Positions 1-10,039 of a DNA stretch of 64,000 nucleotides are shown in pieces. Below the pieces are notes generated by a model, which worked only from the letters and a program-made list of their open reading frames with translations, made no database searches and was not told where the DNA came from. The DNA comes from Salinigranum marinum. GTDB taxonomy: Archaea; Halobacteriota; Halobacteria; Halobacteriales; Haloferacaceae. The position numbers were made by a program, and so were the translations under genes. The first letter of the stretch is position 1. Each line of letters begins with the position of its first letter. Where the stretch lies: the NCBI RefSeq assembly GCF_024228675.1, contig NZ_CP100461.1:1736001-1800000 (forward strand). Direction: 5' to 3'.

Positions 1-56
1 TGAACGCGAGAACGCGAGAGCGCGAGCGATCGCCGAACGGGCGCGGTGGTCGGTCG

Positions 57-1571
57 TCAGAACAGCGCGGCCGCGGAGGCCTGCGCCGTCTCGACGACGG
101 GACCGAACGCCGGGAGGAGTAGGAGAGTTCCGATCGCCGCGGCCATCACGGCGACGTACAGCCCCAGCGGCCGCGAGCCGAGTTCGACCGTTCCCACGGG
201 GTCTTCGATCCACATCGCCTTCACGACGCGGGAGTAGTAGAACAGCGACAGCGCACTGTTCACCGCACCCACGGCGGCGAGCCACCAGAAGCCACCCTCG
301 ATCGCCGAGTAAAACAGCGCGTACTTCGAGAGGAAGCCGCCGAACGGCGGGAGGCCGGCGAGCGAGAACATGAAGACGGTCATGGCGAGACAGGCCATCG
401 GGGCCTGCGTCGACAGCCCGTTGAGGTCCTCGAACGTCCGCCCGAGCTCCCAGTGTTCGGTCATGGCGATGAAGAGGAACGCCCCGGTGTTCATGAAGCC
501 GTAGACGAGGAGGTGCGCCATCGACGCGCCGATGACGTCACCGTTCGGTCCCCCGCCCGAGAGGGCGGCGAGGCCGATGAGCGCGTAGCCCGCGTGCCCG
601 ATCGACGAGTACGCCAGCATGCGCTTGACGTTCTCCTGCGTCGCGGCGGCGAAGTTGCCGAGCGTCATCGTGACGACGGCCAGCACTGCGAACGCGAGCG
701 GCCAGTCGATCCCCATCGGCACCAGCTCGCCCACGGGGAACGCGACCGTGAAGACGCGGAAGGCGACGGCGAAGCCGGCGGCCTTCGACGCCGACGAGAG
801 GAAGCCCGAGATGGGTGCGGGTGCGCCCTCGTACGCCTCCGGTGCCCAGAAGTGGAACGGGACGGAGGCGGTCTTAAACGCGAAGCCGCCGAGGATCATG
901 AAGACGCCGATGCCGGCGACGCCGACCATGCCGGTCGCCTCCGCCAGGCCGGCAGCGACGTCCCCGAGGACGAGCGTCCCGGTCGCCGCGTACACCAGCG
1001 AGATGCCGAAGGCGAACACCGCCGACGACACCGCGCCGATGAGGAAGTACTTGAGGCTCGCTTCGACGCTCCCCCGGTTGCGCTTGAGGAACGCGACGAG
1101 CGCGTACGACGGGAGCGAGGCGAGTTCGAGCGAGACGAACGCCGTCGCCAGCGAGTTCGAGGCGGCCATCAGGGCCATCCCCGTCGCGGCGAACAGCACG
1201 AGCGAGTAGAACTCGCCCTGGTACGCCTCGCCTTTGAGGTAGTCGACCGAGGCGACGACGACCAGCGCCGTGACGGAGGCGAAGATGAGCTGGAAGAACA
1301 GCGCCATTCCGTCGACGACGAGGGAGGCACCGAACAGCTCGATCGCGCCGCCGGTGGCGGGTTGGCCGGTACCGGCGACGAGGAGCCAGCCGGCGAGGCC
1401 GAACGACACCAGCGAGCCGATCGTCGCCACGGCCGCCAACAGCGTGCTGTTGGACGAGTCGGGGTCAATCGTGTCTACCAGCAACAGGACGAGCGCCGTC
1501 GCCGCCAGGGCGAGGATCGGTGCGGTGGCGGTCCAGTCGGGCAGCGACGCTTGGAGCGCGAGGTCGTACAT
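57..1571 (-). CDS. nuoN: NADH dehydrogenase-like complex subunit N
   Basis: Antiporter-like membrane subunit of respiratory complex I, thought to form one proton channel of the membrane arm. The 504-residue protein is almost entirely hydrophobic, with about 14 membrane segments, and carries the family block with helix-breaking proline and buried lysine (TASVPFHFWAPEAYEGAPAP, near residue 240). It is the last gene of the nuo operon: its start at 1571 abuts the nuoM stop at 1572. The final residues run into a short 3' flank with no recognisable gene. The assignment to N rather than L or M rests on position, length and sequence. Confidence 0.95.
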   Translation of the reverse strand: MYDLALQASLPDWTATAPILALAATALVLLLVDTIDPDSSNSTLLAAVATIGSLVSFGLAGWLLVAGTGQPATGGAIELFGASLVVDGMALFFQLIFASVTALVVVASVDYLKGEAYQGEFYSLVLFAATGMALMAASNSLATAFVSLELASLPSYALVAFLKRNRGSVEASLKYFLIGAVSSAVFAFGISLVYAATGTLVLGDVAAGLAEATGMVGVAGIGVFMILGGFAFKTASVPFHFWAPEAYEGAPAPISGFLSSASKAAGFAVAFRVFTVAFPVGELVPMGIDWPLAFAVLAVVTMTLGNFAAATQENVKRMLAYSSIGHAGYALIGLAALSGGGPNGDVIGASMAHLLVYGFMNTGAFLFIAMTEHWELGRTFEDLNGLSTQAPMACLAMTVFMFSLAGLPPFGGFLSKYALFYSAIEGGFWWLAAVGAVNSALSLFYYSRVVKAMWIEDPVGTVELGSRPLGLYVAVMAAAIGTLLLLPAFGPVVETAQASAAALF

Positions 1572-3095
1572 CTACGAGACACCTCCCAGGATGGGATTGA
1601 CGGCGTCCTGGATCATCCCGAAGAACAGGTCGGGAGCCACGCCCAGGACGATGATGAGCGCGAGCAGTACCGCCAGCGGCGCGACGTCGTGGACGGGCGC
1701 TTCCGTGATATCGTACTCGCCGTCGAACCGGAACGGCCCGAAGAGCGTCCGCTGCATCGCAAACAGCAGGTAGCCCGCGACGATGACGATGCCGAACATC
1801 GCCGCCGCGGTAAAGAGCGGCATGCCCGCGAAGGTGGTCGACTCGAACGAGCCCTTGAAGATGAAGAACTCGCCCGCGAAGCCGGCCATCAGCGGCAGGC
1901 CCATGTAGGCGAACGCGCCGGCGACGAAGATGCCCGCGGTGACGGGCATCCGGTCGGCGATGCCGGACATGTCGCCGACCATCCGGGTGTGGGTCGTGTT
2001 GTAGACGACGCCGACGGTCATGAACATCAGCCCCGAGATGAGGCCGTGGGCGACCATCTGGAACGTCGCGCCGCCGACGCCGTACGTCGTGTACGCGATG
2101 AGCCCGAGGATGACGTAGCCCATCGACGACACGGACGAGTACGCGACGATGCGCTTGAGGTCCTCCTGGGCCAGCGCGAGCATCGCGCCGTAGATCACGC
2201 TGACGACCGCGAGGATCGCGATCGGCACCGCCAGCTGGACGGCGACCTCCGGGAGCATCGTGAAGTTGAACCGCAAGAGGGCGTACGTGCCCATCTTCAG
2301 GAGGACGCCCGCCAGCATCACCGACACCGGCGTCGGAGCCTCGACGTGGGCGTCGGGCAGCCAGGTGTGTAGGGGTGCGACGGGCACCTTCACCGCGAAG
2401 CCGACGAACATCGCCACGAACGCGGCGGTGGCGAGCGTCGGCGCGGGGATGCCGAACAGCGAGCCGAGTTCGTCCGCCCGAAGCGCCATCGCGATCTCGG
2501 GCAGCCGGGTCGACCCGATCGAGTCACCCAGCCCGAACACCAAGGCGATGAAGCCGATGAACATCGCCAGCGAGGCGACGTTCGTGTAGACGAAGAACTT
2601 GATCGCGGCGTACTTCCGCCGCGGGCCGCCCCAGACGCCGACGAGGAAGTACATCGGGACGAGGACGGCCTCCCAGAAGACGAACCAGACGAAGAAGTCA
2701 AGCGCCGTGAAGACGCCGATGAGGTTCGCCTCCATGAACAGCATCAAGCCGTAAAATTGGCTCTGACGTTCGGCGATCGGCGTCCACGCCGAGACGATCG
2801 CCAGCGAGGTGAGGATCGTCGTCAGTACCACCAGCGGCAGGGAGATGCCGTCGACGCCGACGAACCAGTGGAGGTCGAACCCGCCGAGCGTGAACCACAC
2901 GATGTCGGTCTCGAACGCGATCGAGCCGTCCATGAGGGCGTTGCCGCTCGCGTCGAACCGCGACCACATCCAGAGGCTCCCGACGACGGGTGCCAGACTG
3001 AGCGCGAACGCCAGGCGTCCGGCGTACTCGTCCGGGGCGACCATCACGGCGAGCGCGGCGACGAACGTGAACGCGAGTAGAGCTTCGATAATCAT
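1572..3095 (-). CDS. nuoM: NADH dehydrogenase-like complex subunit M
   Basis: Second antiporter-like subunit of the complex I membrane arm (507 aa, about 14 membrane segments). The signature VKVPVAPLHTWLPDAHVEAP, near residue 235, is the conserved proton-antiporter motif of the NuoL/M/N family, and the length matches bacterial NuoM. The ATG overlaps the end of nuoL by 4 nt (ATGA), so translation is probably coupled. It acts with NuoL and NuoN to move protons (or possibly sodium) when the quinone site turns over. Confidence 0.96.
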   Translation of the reverse strand: MIIEALLAFTFVAALAVMVAPDEYAGRLAFALSLAPVVGSLWMWSRFDASGNALMDGSIAFETDIVWFTLGGFDLHWFVGVDGISLPLVVLTTILTSLAIVSAWTPIAERQSQFYGLMLFMEANLIGVFTALDFFVWFVFWEAVLVPMYFLVGVWGGPRRKYAAIKFFVYTNVASLAMFIGFIALVFGLGDSIGSTRLPEIAMALRADELGSLFGIPAPTLATAAFVAMFVGFAVKVPVAPLHTWLPDAHVEAPTPVSVMLAGVLLKMGTYALLRFNFTMLPEVAVQLAVPIAILAVVSVIYGAMLALAQEDLKRIVAYSSVSSMGYVILGLIAYTTYGVGGATFQMVAHGLISGLMFMTVGVVYNTTHTRMVGDMSGIADRMPVTAGIFVAGAFAYMGLPLMAGFAGEFFIFKGSFESTTFAGMPLFTAAAMFGIVIVAGYLLFAMQRTLFGPFRFDGEYDITEAPVHDVAPLAVLLALIIVLGVAPDLFFGMIQDAVNPILGGVS

Positions 3096-5110
3096 GCGAA
3101 CCAGCCTCCCATCAGACCGAAGACGACGAGCAGCGCCGTCAGCCCCAGCGTGAGCAACACGGCGTAGTTAGAGACGACACCGGTCTGGATGCGGCGTATC
3201 CGCGACCCCGCGACGAGGCTCACGGAGGAGACGCCGTTGACGACGCCGTCGACGACGCCTTGGTCGAACTTGTCGGCGACCCGGGCAATGGGTCGAACGA
3301 CCTCTTCGGCCAGCCAGACCTGGTACTCGTCCTGGTAGTAGTTGTTGTACAGGAGCGTCTTGACGTTCCCGAGCTTGTCGGTGTGTTCGACCGGCTCGGG
3401 CACGTTGTACAGCTTGAACGCGAGCCCTGCACCGGCGAGCGCCAGTCCGAGCGAGACGGCCGCGCCGATCGCCACCGTCGCCGCCTCACCGCCGATGTAC
3501 GACGACGAGTATGGAAGGACGTCGCCGTAGTGGTGAGCGGTGAGCGACTCGAAGCCACCGTCGAGCCACTGGTGGAGGAAGTCGATGCCGCCGACCCCGA
3601 GCAGTTTCTCGATCGGCACCATGTTGACGACGCCCGCGACGACCGCGAGCGTCCCCAAGACGCCCAGGGGTGCTTTCACGTTCCAGCGGACGCCGTGGGG
3701 ATCGCGTGCCGTCTCCGTCCGCGGCTCACCGTGGAAGGTCAAGAAGACCATCCGGAAGGTGTAGAAGCCGGTGAAGAAGACGGCGAGAAGCCCCATCGCG
3801 TACGCCAACAGGAGGATCGGCGAGCCGCCCAATCCGTGGATGAGCGTCTCGTACAGCACCTCGTCCTTCGACCAGAAGCCCGAGAACGGGAAGATGCCCG
3901 CGAGCGCGAGCGAGCCGGCGAGGAAGGTGTAGTAGGTGACGGGCATCCGATCCTTGAGCCCGCCCATGTCCCACATGTTCTCGTTGTGGTGCATGGCGAT
4001 GATGACGGAGCCGGCACCCAAGAACAGGAGCGCCTTGAAGAAGGCGTGGGTCATCAGGTGGAAGGTCGCGGCGACGTAGCCGCCCGCGCCCAGCCCGAGC
4101 ATCATGTAGCCGTACTGTGAGATTGTCGAGTACGCGAGCACCTGCTTGATCTCGCGCTTGACGACGCCCATCGTCGCCGCCACCAAGGCGGTGAAGCCGC
4201 CGATGAGGGCGATGATCGCGAGCGCCGTCGGCGAGACGGCGTAGAAGCCGTACATGCGCGCGACGAGGTAGACGCCGGCGGCGACCATCGTCGCGGCGTG
4301 GATCAGCGCGGAGACGGGCGTCGGGCCCTCCATGGCGTCCGGGAGCCACGTGTGGAGGGGGAACTGCGCGGACTTGCCGATGACGCCCCCGAGAACGAGC
4401 AGGCCGACGATCGTGAACCACGTCATCGGGTCGAAGCCGAACGTGTTCACGCTCGCCTCGCCCGCGATCGCCTGTTCGGCGAGGACGGGGAACGACCCCT
4501 CGCCCGCGAACGCGGCGGTGCCGAACGTCGCGAAGACGGCGACGACACCGACGAGGAAGAAGTAGTCACCGAAGCGGGTGACTAAGAACGCCTTCTTCGC
4601 CGCCGACGGCGGGCCGGCCTCGCGGAACCAGAAGCCGATGAGCAGGTACGAGCACAGCCCGACGAGCTCGAAGAACATGAACGCCATCAGCAGGTTGTTG
4701 CTGACGACGAAGCCGAGCATGCTCGCGGTGAAGAGGCCGAGCGCGGCGTAGTATCTGGGGAGCCCCGTCTCGCCCTCGTCGTTCATGTAGCCGAGGCTGA
4801 ACACGTGGACGAGGAACGCGACCAGCGAGACGATGACGAGCATCATCGCCGCGAGCGGGTCGATGAGGAGCCCGAACGTGAGGTCGACCGCCTCTAGCCC
4901 CTCGGCCCACGTGTAGATCGTCTCGTTGTACGCCCCACCACCGGCGACCGACAGCACCGTCGCGACGGAGAGCAGAAGCGATCCTCCGGTCGCCGCGATT
5001 CCCGCGAACGCCCCGCCCTTCGGCATGTACCGCCCGGCGAACAGGGCGATGACGAACGAGAAGAACGGCAGGAGGACGATGGCCGGCGCGAAGTCGAGTA
5101 TTCCCGCCAT
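3092..5110 (-). CDS. nuoL: NADH dehydrogenase-like complex subunit L
   Basis: Largest membrane subunit of complex I (672 aa). The antiporter motif SAQFPLHTWLPDAMEGPTPV is present, and the protein continues past the antiporter core with a C-terminal part ending in a final membrane helix (residues about 640-670), as expected for the lateral helix and anchor of NuoL. It starts 1 nt after the nuoK stop and overlaps nuoM by 4 nt. Nothing is missing compared with usual family length. Confidence 0.96.
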   Translation of the reverse strand: MAGILDFAPAIVLLPFFSFVIALFAGRYMPKGGAFAGIAATGGSLLLSVATVLSVAGGGAYNETIYTWAEGLEAVDLTFGLLIDPLAAMMLVIVSLVAFLVHVFSLGYMNDEGETGLPRYYAALGLFTASMLGFVVSNNLLMAFMFFELVGLCSYLLIGFWFREAGPPSAAKKAFLVTRFGDYFFLVGVVAVFATFGTAAFAGEGSFPVLAEQAIAGEASVNTFGFDPMTWFTIVGLLVLGGVIGKSAQFPLHTWLPDAMEGPTPVSALIHAATMVAAGVYLVARMYGFYAVSPTALAIIALIGGFTALVAATMGVVKREIKQVLAYSTISQYGYMMLGLGAGGYVAATFHLMTHAFFKALLFLGAGSVIIAMHHNENMWDMGGLKDRMPVTYYTFLAGSLALAGIFPFSGFWSKDEVLYETLIHGLGGSPILLLAYAMGLLAVFFTGFYTFRMVFLTFHGEPRTETARDPHGVRWNVKAPLGVLGTLAVVAGVVNMVPIEKLLGVGGIDFLHQWLDGGFESLTAHHYGDVLPYSSSYIGGEAATVAIGAAVSLGLALAGAGLAFKLYNVPEPVEHTDKLGNVKTLLYNNYYQDEYQVWLAEEVVRPIARVADKFDQGVVDGVVNGVSSVSLVAGSRIRRIQTGVVSNYAVLLTLGLTALLVVFGLMGGWFA

Positions 5111-5111
5111 C

Positions 5112-5414
5112 TTACCACCTCATACTCTTCGGGACGGTCACGTCGACGTCGTTGAAGTTGCGGTACAGGACGAGGATGATGCCGATACCGACCGCCACCT
5201 CGGCGGCGGCGAGCGCCATCGTGAACAGCCCGAACGTCTGCCCCGTGACGTTCCCCCAGAACTGCGAGAACGCGACGAGGTTGATGTTCGCGGCGTTCAG
5301 CATCAACTCGACCGACATCAAGAACAAAAGCGCGTTGCGCTTCGTCAGGATGCCGAACAGGCCGATACAGAACACCGCCCCCGCGAGCAGCAGATACCAC
5401 TGCGGCGGGACCAT
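5112..5414 (-). CDS. nuoK: NADH dehydrogenase-like complex subunit K
   Basis: Small three-helix membrane subunit of complex I (100 aa, normal for NuoK). The conserved membrane glutamate lies in LFLMSVELMLNAANINLVAF (second helix, near residue 36), a residue needed for proton transfer in the family. It sits between nuoJ2, whose stop shares one base with the nuoK start, and nuoL. Confidence 0.95.
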   Translation of the reverse strand: MVPPQWYLLLAGAVFCIGLFGILTKRNALLFLMSVELMLNAANINLVAFSQFWGNVTGQTFGLFTMALAAAEVAVGIGIILVLYRNFNDVDVTVPKSMRW

Positions 5415-5800
5415 CAGCGGTCACCTCCAGTGTCTGCGTCCCCGTCGGCGTCGTCACCGAGGACGGCGCGTTTCAGCTCCCTGCCGCCGTCCGTGAGCAG
5501 CGAGACCGTCTCGCCGTCGGACTCGCGCCGCGCGAGGATGATCGCCCCGTCGATCGCCGCGTCGAGCGCGATGGCGATGATGAGGAAGGCGACGAGGAAC
5601 GACTCCGCGGGCACGGAGCCGAAGTCGAGGTTGAACATCGCGTAGCCGATGCTCGCGGTGATGTTCGCGTCCGCCGGGAAGCCCTGTGGGGCCGGGAATT
5701 CGGCGCTCAGGAACGCGACGGCCATCACGACGAACAGCGCGAGCGCCGCGACGCCCGGTACGAGATGCGATCCGAGGTCCAACTCTGGTTTGGTCGTCAT
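5414..5800 (-). CDS. nuoJ2: NADH dehydrogenase-like complex subunit J, C-terminal part
   Basis: Second half of NuoJ (128 aa). Bacterial NuoJ is a single protein of about 160-180 aa with five helices; here it is split into J1 (93 aa) and J2. This product has an N-terminal helix (about residues 13-32), another around residues 65-85, and a charged C-terminus with several Asp and Arg. The split is common in haloarchaea, so it is not a recent frameshift: the two frames overlap by 4 nt in ATGA style and each has its own start. Confidence 0.88.
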   Translation of the reverse strand: MTTKPELDLGSHLVPGVAALALFVVMAVAFLSAEFPAPQGFPADANITASIGYAMFNLDFGSVPAESFLVAFLIIAIALDAAIDGAIILARRESDGETVSLLTDGGRELKRAVLGDDADGDADTGGDR

Positions 5801-6078
5801 GTGCGACTCACCTCCGGTTCGTCCGGTTCTGTCTCCGTCCGCGTCAGCATCACGGCGAACGTGATGAGGATGAGAACCCCGCCGACGTAGACGAGGATCT
5901 GCATCGCGGCGAGGAACTCCGCTTGTAACATCACGTAGTGCACCGCGACGCTCAGAAGCGCCGCCCCGAGCAGGAGTGCGGAGTGCCAGACGTCCCGCAC
6001 GAGGACGACGCCCAGACTGCTCCCCACGGTCACGAGGGCGAACAGCAGGAACGCGGCCAGTTCATAAACGGTAGCCAT
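5797..6078 (-). CDS. nuoJ1: NADH dehydrogenase-like complex subunit J, N-terminal part
   Basis: First half of NuoJ (93 aa, three membrane helices). The segment FLAAMQILVYVGGVLILITF is the conserved NuoJ block that contributes the flexible helix of the membrane arm. A good ribosome binding site (AGGAG, 8 nt before the ATG) is visible, unlike most genes of this operon, because a 55-nt gap separates it from nuoI and coupling by overlap is not available. Confidence 0.92.
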   Translation of the reverse strand: MATVYELAAFLLFALVTVGSSLGVVLVRDVWHSALLLGAALLSVAVHYVMLQAEFLAAMQILVYVGGVLILITFAVMLTRTETEPDEPEVSRT

Positions 6079-6133
6079 TGTGTGTGTCTCCTTGTGGGTA
6101 CCCTTTGAAGATTTCGAGAACGGTCCGCGACGG

Positions 6134-6595
6134 TTACTGGTAGTCGACCTCGCCGTCGCTCTCGCCGACCCACGCGTTTCGATCGGGATTGCGCTCGTTG
6201 AGCGGGTCCATCCCCTTGTACCAGGGGACGTTCTTCAGTTGCTCTTTGTTGTAAACGAACTCGTTTTTCGTGTCCGCGGTGAACTCGAAGTTCTGCGTGA
6301 GCAGGATCGCGTCGACGGGGCAGACCTCCTCGCACAGGCGGCAGTAGATGCACTGGCCGATGTGGAGGTTGTACTCCTCGCCGTTTCGCTGGTCGTCCGT
6401 CACGATCTGGATGGTGTCGTTCGGACAGACGTTCTCACACTGCCGGCACCAGATGCACCGCTCCTGTGAGAACTTGTGGACGCCCCTGAACCGGGGGCTC
6501 ACCTCGGGCGCGACGTCCGGATACTCGACCGTGAACGTCTGCCCGTCCAGCGCGTGTTTCATCGTCGTCGCCATTCCCTTGAGTAGTCCGATCAT
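6134..6595 (-). CDS. nuoI: NADH dehydrogenase-like complex subunit I (two 4Fe-4S ferredoxin)
   Basis: Ferredoxin-type subunit of 153 aa that passes electrons through two 4Fe-4S clusters in the peripheral arm. Both motifs are complete: CIWCRQCENVCPND and CIYCRLCEEVCPVD. The open frame continues upstream to 6748 inside nuoH, but homology starts at the ATG at 6595, which lies 2 nt after the nuoH stop, so I use that start. Since nuoEFG are absent, this subunit may sit close to where an external electron donor docks. Confidence 0.95.
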   Translation of the reverse strand: MIGLLKGMATTMKHALDGQTFTVEYPDVAPEVSPRFRGVHKFSQERCIWCRQCENVCPNDTIQIVTDDQRNGEEYNLHIGQCIYCRLCEEVCPVDAILLTQNFEFTADTKNEFVYNKEQLKNVPWYKGMDPLNERNPDRNAWVGESDGEVDYQ

Positions 6596-6597
6596 GA

Positions 6598-7668
6598 TTA
6601 CGCGATCACTCCCACGATGATGGCCGTGAGCGCCAGGTTCGCGAAGGAGAGCACGAGCATCCCCTTCCAGCCGATCTCGATGAGCTGGTCGATCCGCACG
6701 CGGGGCACCGCCGACCGGCACCACTGCGTGAACAGGAAGAACGCCCACATCTTGATGATCATCCAGACGAAGCCCGGCAGGACCGGTCCGGCCGGCCCCC
6801 CGAGGAAGAGCACGGCAACGAGCGCGCCGCCGAGGAAGATGTGGATGAACTCGCCCAGGTAGAAGAGCACGAAGTACACCGATGAGTACTCCGTCTGGTA
6901 CCCGGCGACGATCTCGGTCGGCGCTTCCGGGATGTCGAACGGGTTACGGCCGATCTCGGCCATGTTCGCCGCCATGAACAGCACGAACGCGAACGGGTTG
7001 ACGAACGCGAACCAGCTCGGGATCGACACACCCGCCACGGTCACGAGGGGCTCGGTCTGGGCGGCGACAATGCCGCTCATCTGGAGCGTCCCGGTGAAGA
7101 GCACGACCGACGCGGCCGTGACGATGAGGGGGATCTCGTAGGCGATGTTCTGCGCGATCGACCGGAGCCCGCCGAGGAGCGAGTACTTGTTGTTCGACGC
7201 GTAGCCGGCCATCACGAGCCCCAGCGAGGCGATCGACGCGGCCGCGAAGGCGAACGCCAGCCCCGTCTCGGGGTCCGCCAACTGGATGCCGGAGCCGAGC
7301 GGGATGACGGCGAAGCCCAACAGCGCCGAGAACGGTAGGACGATGGGTGCGAGGTCCCACGCCGGCCGGTCGACCCCTTCGGGGACGATCAGTTCCTTCG
7401 AGAGGAGTCGCACGGCGTCCGCGACGATGATGAGCAGGCCGAACGGCCCGATGCGGTTGACCGCGATTCGGTCGGTGAAGGCCGCGGTGATCTTCCGCTT
7501 GGCCCACGGCCCCGCGACCGCCGTCATCGTGAGCATCAGGTTCGCGATAATGAACGCGCCGATGAGCCCGCCGACGACCGCACCGGCGATCCCGTCGAGC
7601 CCGATGAGCCGGGCGATGGCGTCGGGCAGGGGCGCGCTCGACTGCAAGAGCGGGGGCGCTGGCATCAC
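6598..7668 (-). CDS. nuoH: NADH dehydrogenase-like complex subunit H
   Basis: Membrane subunit (356 aa, about 8-9 helices) that joins the two arms and helps form the quinone chamber. Conserved features include [21 protein letters not shown] near residue 75 and [20 protein letters not shown] near residue 235, both NuoH family blocks with the acidic residues that line the quinone entry. It overlaps nuoCD by 4 nt and is followed 2 nt later by nuoI. Confidence 0.96.
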   Translation of the reverse strand: MMPAPPLLQSSAPLPDAIARLIGLDGIAGAVVGGLIGAFIIANLMLTMTAVAGPWAKRKITAAFTDRIAVNRIGPFGLLIIVADAVRLLSKELIVPEGVDRPAWDLAPIVLPFSALLGFAVIPLGSGIQLADPETGLAFAFAAASIASLGLVMAGYASNNKYSLLGGLRSIAQNIAYEIPLIVTAASVVLFTGTLQMSGIVAAQTEPLVTVAGVSIPSWFAFVNPFAFVLFMAANMAEIGRNPFDIPEAPTEIVAGYQTEYSSVYFVLFYLGEFIHIFLGGALVAVLFLGGPAGPVLPGFVWMIIKMWAFFLFTQWCRSAVPRVRIDQLIEIGWKGMLVLSFANLALTAIIVGVIA

Positions 7669-9338
7669 CGATCCACCTCACCGAGCACGATGTCGAGGCT
7701 CCCGAGCGAGGCGATCATGTCGGGGATGTACTCGCCCTCACTCATCTCGGGAAGCGTCTGGAGGTTCGAGAAGCACGGCGAGCGGATCTTGAAGCGCGCG
7801 GGCTTGTCGGTGCCGTCGGCGCGCATGTAGATGCCGAGTTCGCCCTTCGCACCCTCGACGGCGCGGTAGATCTCGGTGTCGTCCTCGGGCCGCAGGGTCC
7901 GCGGAACGTTCGCCTGGATGTTCCGCTCCTCTTCGGGCCAGTCCTCCAGCAGGTCGACGCACTGTTCGATGATCTTCGCCGACTCCTCGACCTCCCGGAG
8001 GCGGACCAGCAGTCGGGAGTAGTTGTCACAGCCGTCCTCGGTGACGACGTCCCAGTCGAGTTCATCGTAGTAGCCGTAGGGGTCGTCGCGGCGGAGGTCG
8101 TAGTCGACACCCGATCCGCGGGCGACCGGCCCGGTCGCACCGTAGGACTTGGCGACCTCCGGAGGGAGGACGCCCGTGTTGACGGTACGGACCTGGAGGA
8201 TCTCGTTCGCGGAGATGAGGTCGTGGTACTCCTCCAGCGACTCGGGGAGTTCGTCGAGGAACGACCGGATCTTGTCGAAGAACTCCTCGCGGGGCTCGGG
8301 GAGGTCCCAGACGACGCCGCCGAGGCGGAAGTAGTTGAACATCAGTCGCTGGCCCGTGAGGTCTTCGAGGATGTTCTGGGTCTTCTCGCGGTCGCGGACG
8401 GCGTACATGAAGATGGCCGTGAAGTCGCCGTACACGTCCAGCGCGAACGTTCCCACGGCAAGCATGTGCGCGGCGATGCGGCACAGTTCCGCGCCGAGGG
8501 TCCGGATGATCTGTGCGTACTCCGGCACCTCGATGTCCGCCATGTCCTCCGCCGCGCGCGCGTACGCCCATTCGTTGAGCAGGCCCGCCGAGATGTAGTC
8601 CCAGCGGTCGGGGTACGGCATGATCTGATACCGGTATGTTCCCTGCTGACAGAGCTGCTCCTCACACCGGTGGAGGTAGCCGATGTCGGACTCCAGATCG
8701 GCGATCTGCTCGCCGTCGAGCGTCGTCTTCACGTGGAGCACGCCGTGAGTCGCCGGATGGTGCGGGCCGATGTTGACGAACATCGTGTTGCCCTCGTCGT
8801 CGGTGTGGTCCTCCTGGAGCGGGTTGGCGTGCTCTTTGAGCGTGACGATCTGGGGACGGTCCTGGTCGTAGTCGAGCGAGAGCGGGTGGCCCTGCCACGT
8901 CTCGGGGAGGAGGATCCGTCGGAGGTCGGGGTGACCCTCGTACTCGATCCCTACCAGATCGTAAGCCTCCCGCTCGTGCCAGTCCGCGGTCCGGAACACG
9001 GGTTCGGCGGTCTGGCTCTTCGGGGCGTCCTTCGACGTGGGAACGACCACGCTCACCTCCCGGGTCCGGTCGTCGTACGAGGTGAGGTGGTAGATCGACT
9101 CGTAGCGGTCCTCGTATTCCTGGCTCGTCACGCACGAGAGGTGGTCGAAACCAGCCTCGTCGCGCAGGCGGAAGAGCACGTCCTGGACCGCGTCCGGGCG
9201 GATCTCGAACCCCGGCGCGTTGAGGTGGTCGTCACGGGCGAGCACGTCGTCGCCCAGCAGCGCTTCGAGTTCGTCGCCCGTGGTCGGGAGCGTCTCCTCG
9301 ACGAGCTCCGGTTCCGGTTCCGGTTCTTCGAGGCTCAT
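7665..9338 (-). CDS. nuoCD: NADH dehydrogenase-like complex fused subunit C/D
   Basis: Fusion of NuoC (roughly residues 10-165) and NuoD (roughly 180-557) in a 557-aa protein. The NuoC part carries the 30-kDa signature around [20 protein letters not shown]. The NuoD part starts near [19 protein letters not shown] and includes the block around [19 protein letters not shown]; it is the 49-kDa homologue that forms the quinone pocket. The fusion is known from haloarchaea and some bacteria. The ATG shares one base with the nuoB stop (TAATG). Confidence 0.95.
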   Translation of the reverse strand: MSLEEPEPEPELVEETLPTTGDELEALLGDDVLARDDHLNAPGFEIRPDAVQDVLFRLRDEAGFDHLSCVTSQEYEDRYESIYHLTSYDDRTREVSVVVPTSKDAPKSQTAEPVFRTADWHEREAYDLVGIEYEGHPDLRRILLPETWQGHPLSLDYDQDRPQIVTLKEHANPLQEDHTDDEGNTMFVNIGPHHPATHGVLHVKTTLDGEQIADLESDIGYLHRCEEQLCQQGTYRYQIMPYPDRWDYISAGLLNEWAYARAAEDMADIEVPEYAQIIRTLGAELCRIAAHMLAVGTFALDVYGDFTAIFMYAVRDREKTQNILEDLTGQRLMFNYFRLGGVVWDLPEPREEFFDKIRSFLDELPESLEEYHDLISANEILQVRTVNTGVLPPEVAKSYGATGPVARGSGVDYDLRRDDPYGYYDELDWDVVTEDGCDNYSRLLVRLREVEESAKIIEQCVDLLEDWPEEERNIQANVPRTLRPEDDTEIYRAVEGAKGELGIYMRADGTDKPARFKIRSPCFSNLQTLPEMSEGEYIPDMIASLGSLDIVLGEVDR

Positions 9339-10039
9339 TACGGCGAGTCACCCCAGTTGTATCGCATGACGAGGTCGTCCTCGTCGATCTCCTCGGCGAG
9401 CTGGTCGACGATCTCGTCGCGCTCCAAGTCGCCGAACTGCTCCAGTTCGTACGGCTTCACGGTCACCGGCGAGGACTCGCCGTTGGCGATGCGCTCTTGC
9501 AGTTTGGCGACGCCGTACACCAGCGCCTCGGGCCGCGGCGGGCAGCCGGGGACGTGGATGTCGACCGGGATGACCTCCTCGGCACCCTTGACGACGTTGT
9601 ACCCCTCCTGGAACGGCCCCCCGGAGATGGTACACGAGCCCATGCCGATGACGAACTTCGGCTCGGGCATCTGGTCGTAGACGCGCTTCATGCGCGGGGC
9701 GAACTTCGAGACGATCGTTCCGGGGACGATGATGACGTCGGCCTGCCGCGGCGACGCGCGGGGCACACCGGCACCGAAGCGGTCGAGGTCGTGCTTGACG
9801 GCGTAGGTGTGCATCATCTCGATGCTGCAGCAGGCGATGCCGAACTGCAGCATGAACATCGACGACCCGCGGACCCAGTTCATGAACTGGTCGAACTTGG
9901 TGAGGATGAACGGCGAGGAGCCGAACGCCTCCCGCAGGGTCGAATTGAAACGGCTGTCCGCGCCGGCCATCCGGGCGTCGCGCGTCTCGGTCTGTACTTG
10001 CGTGTCGTCTGTTACGAACGGTTTGTTGTCGCTACTCAT
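9338..10039 (-). CDS. nuoB: NADH dehydrogenase-like complex subunit B
   Basis: Subunit (233 aa) that holds the terminal cluster N2 and hands electrons to quinone. The ligands are visible: the tandem cysteines in [14 protein letters not shown], one in [10 protein letters not shown] and one in [10 protein letters not shown]. The frame is open upstream to 10216, but that part overlaps nuoA and reads as an Arg-rich shadow. The ATG at 10039 overlaps the nuoA stop by 4 nt and starts MSSDNKPFV, so I use it. The first 50 residues before the conserved core are acidic and probably flexible. Confidence 0.95.
   Translation of the reverse strand: MSSDNKPFVTDDTQVQTETRDARMAGADSRFNSTLREAFGSSPFILTKFDQFMNWVRGSSMFMLQFGIACCSIEMMHTYAVKHDLDRFGAGVPRASPRQADVIIVPGTIVSKFAPRMKRVYDQMPEPKFVIGMGSCTISGGPFQEGYNVVKGAEEVIPVDIHVPGCPPRPEALVYGVAKLQERIANGESSPVTVKPYELEQFGDLERDEIVDQLAEEIDEDDLVMRYNWGDSP

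Noticed and set aside
453-2372. A 639-codon open frame on the plus strand, antisense to nuoN and nuoM
   Set aside because: The translation is a charged Arg/Asp/Glu/His-rich string without motifs, typical of antisense shadows in GC-rich haloarchaeal genes; nuoM and nuoN are certain.
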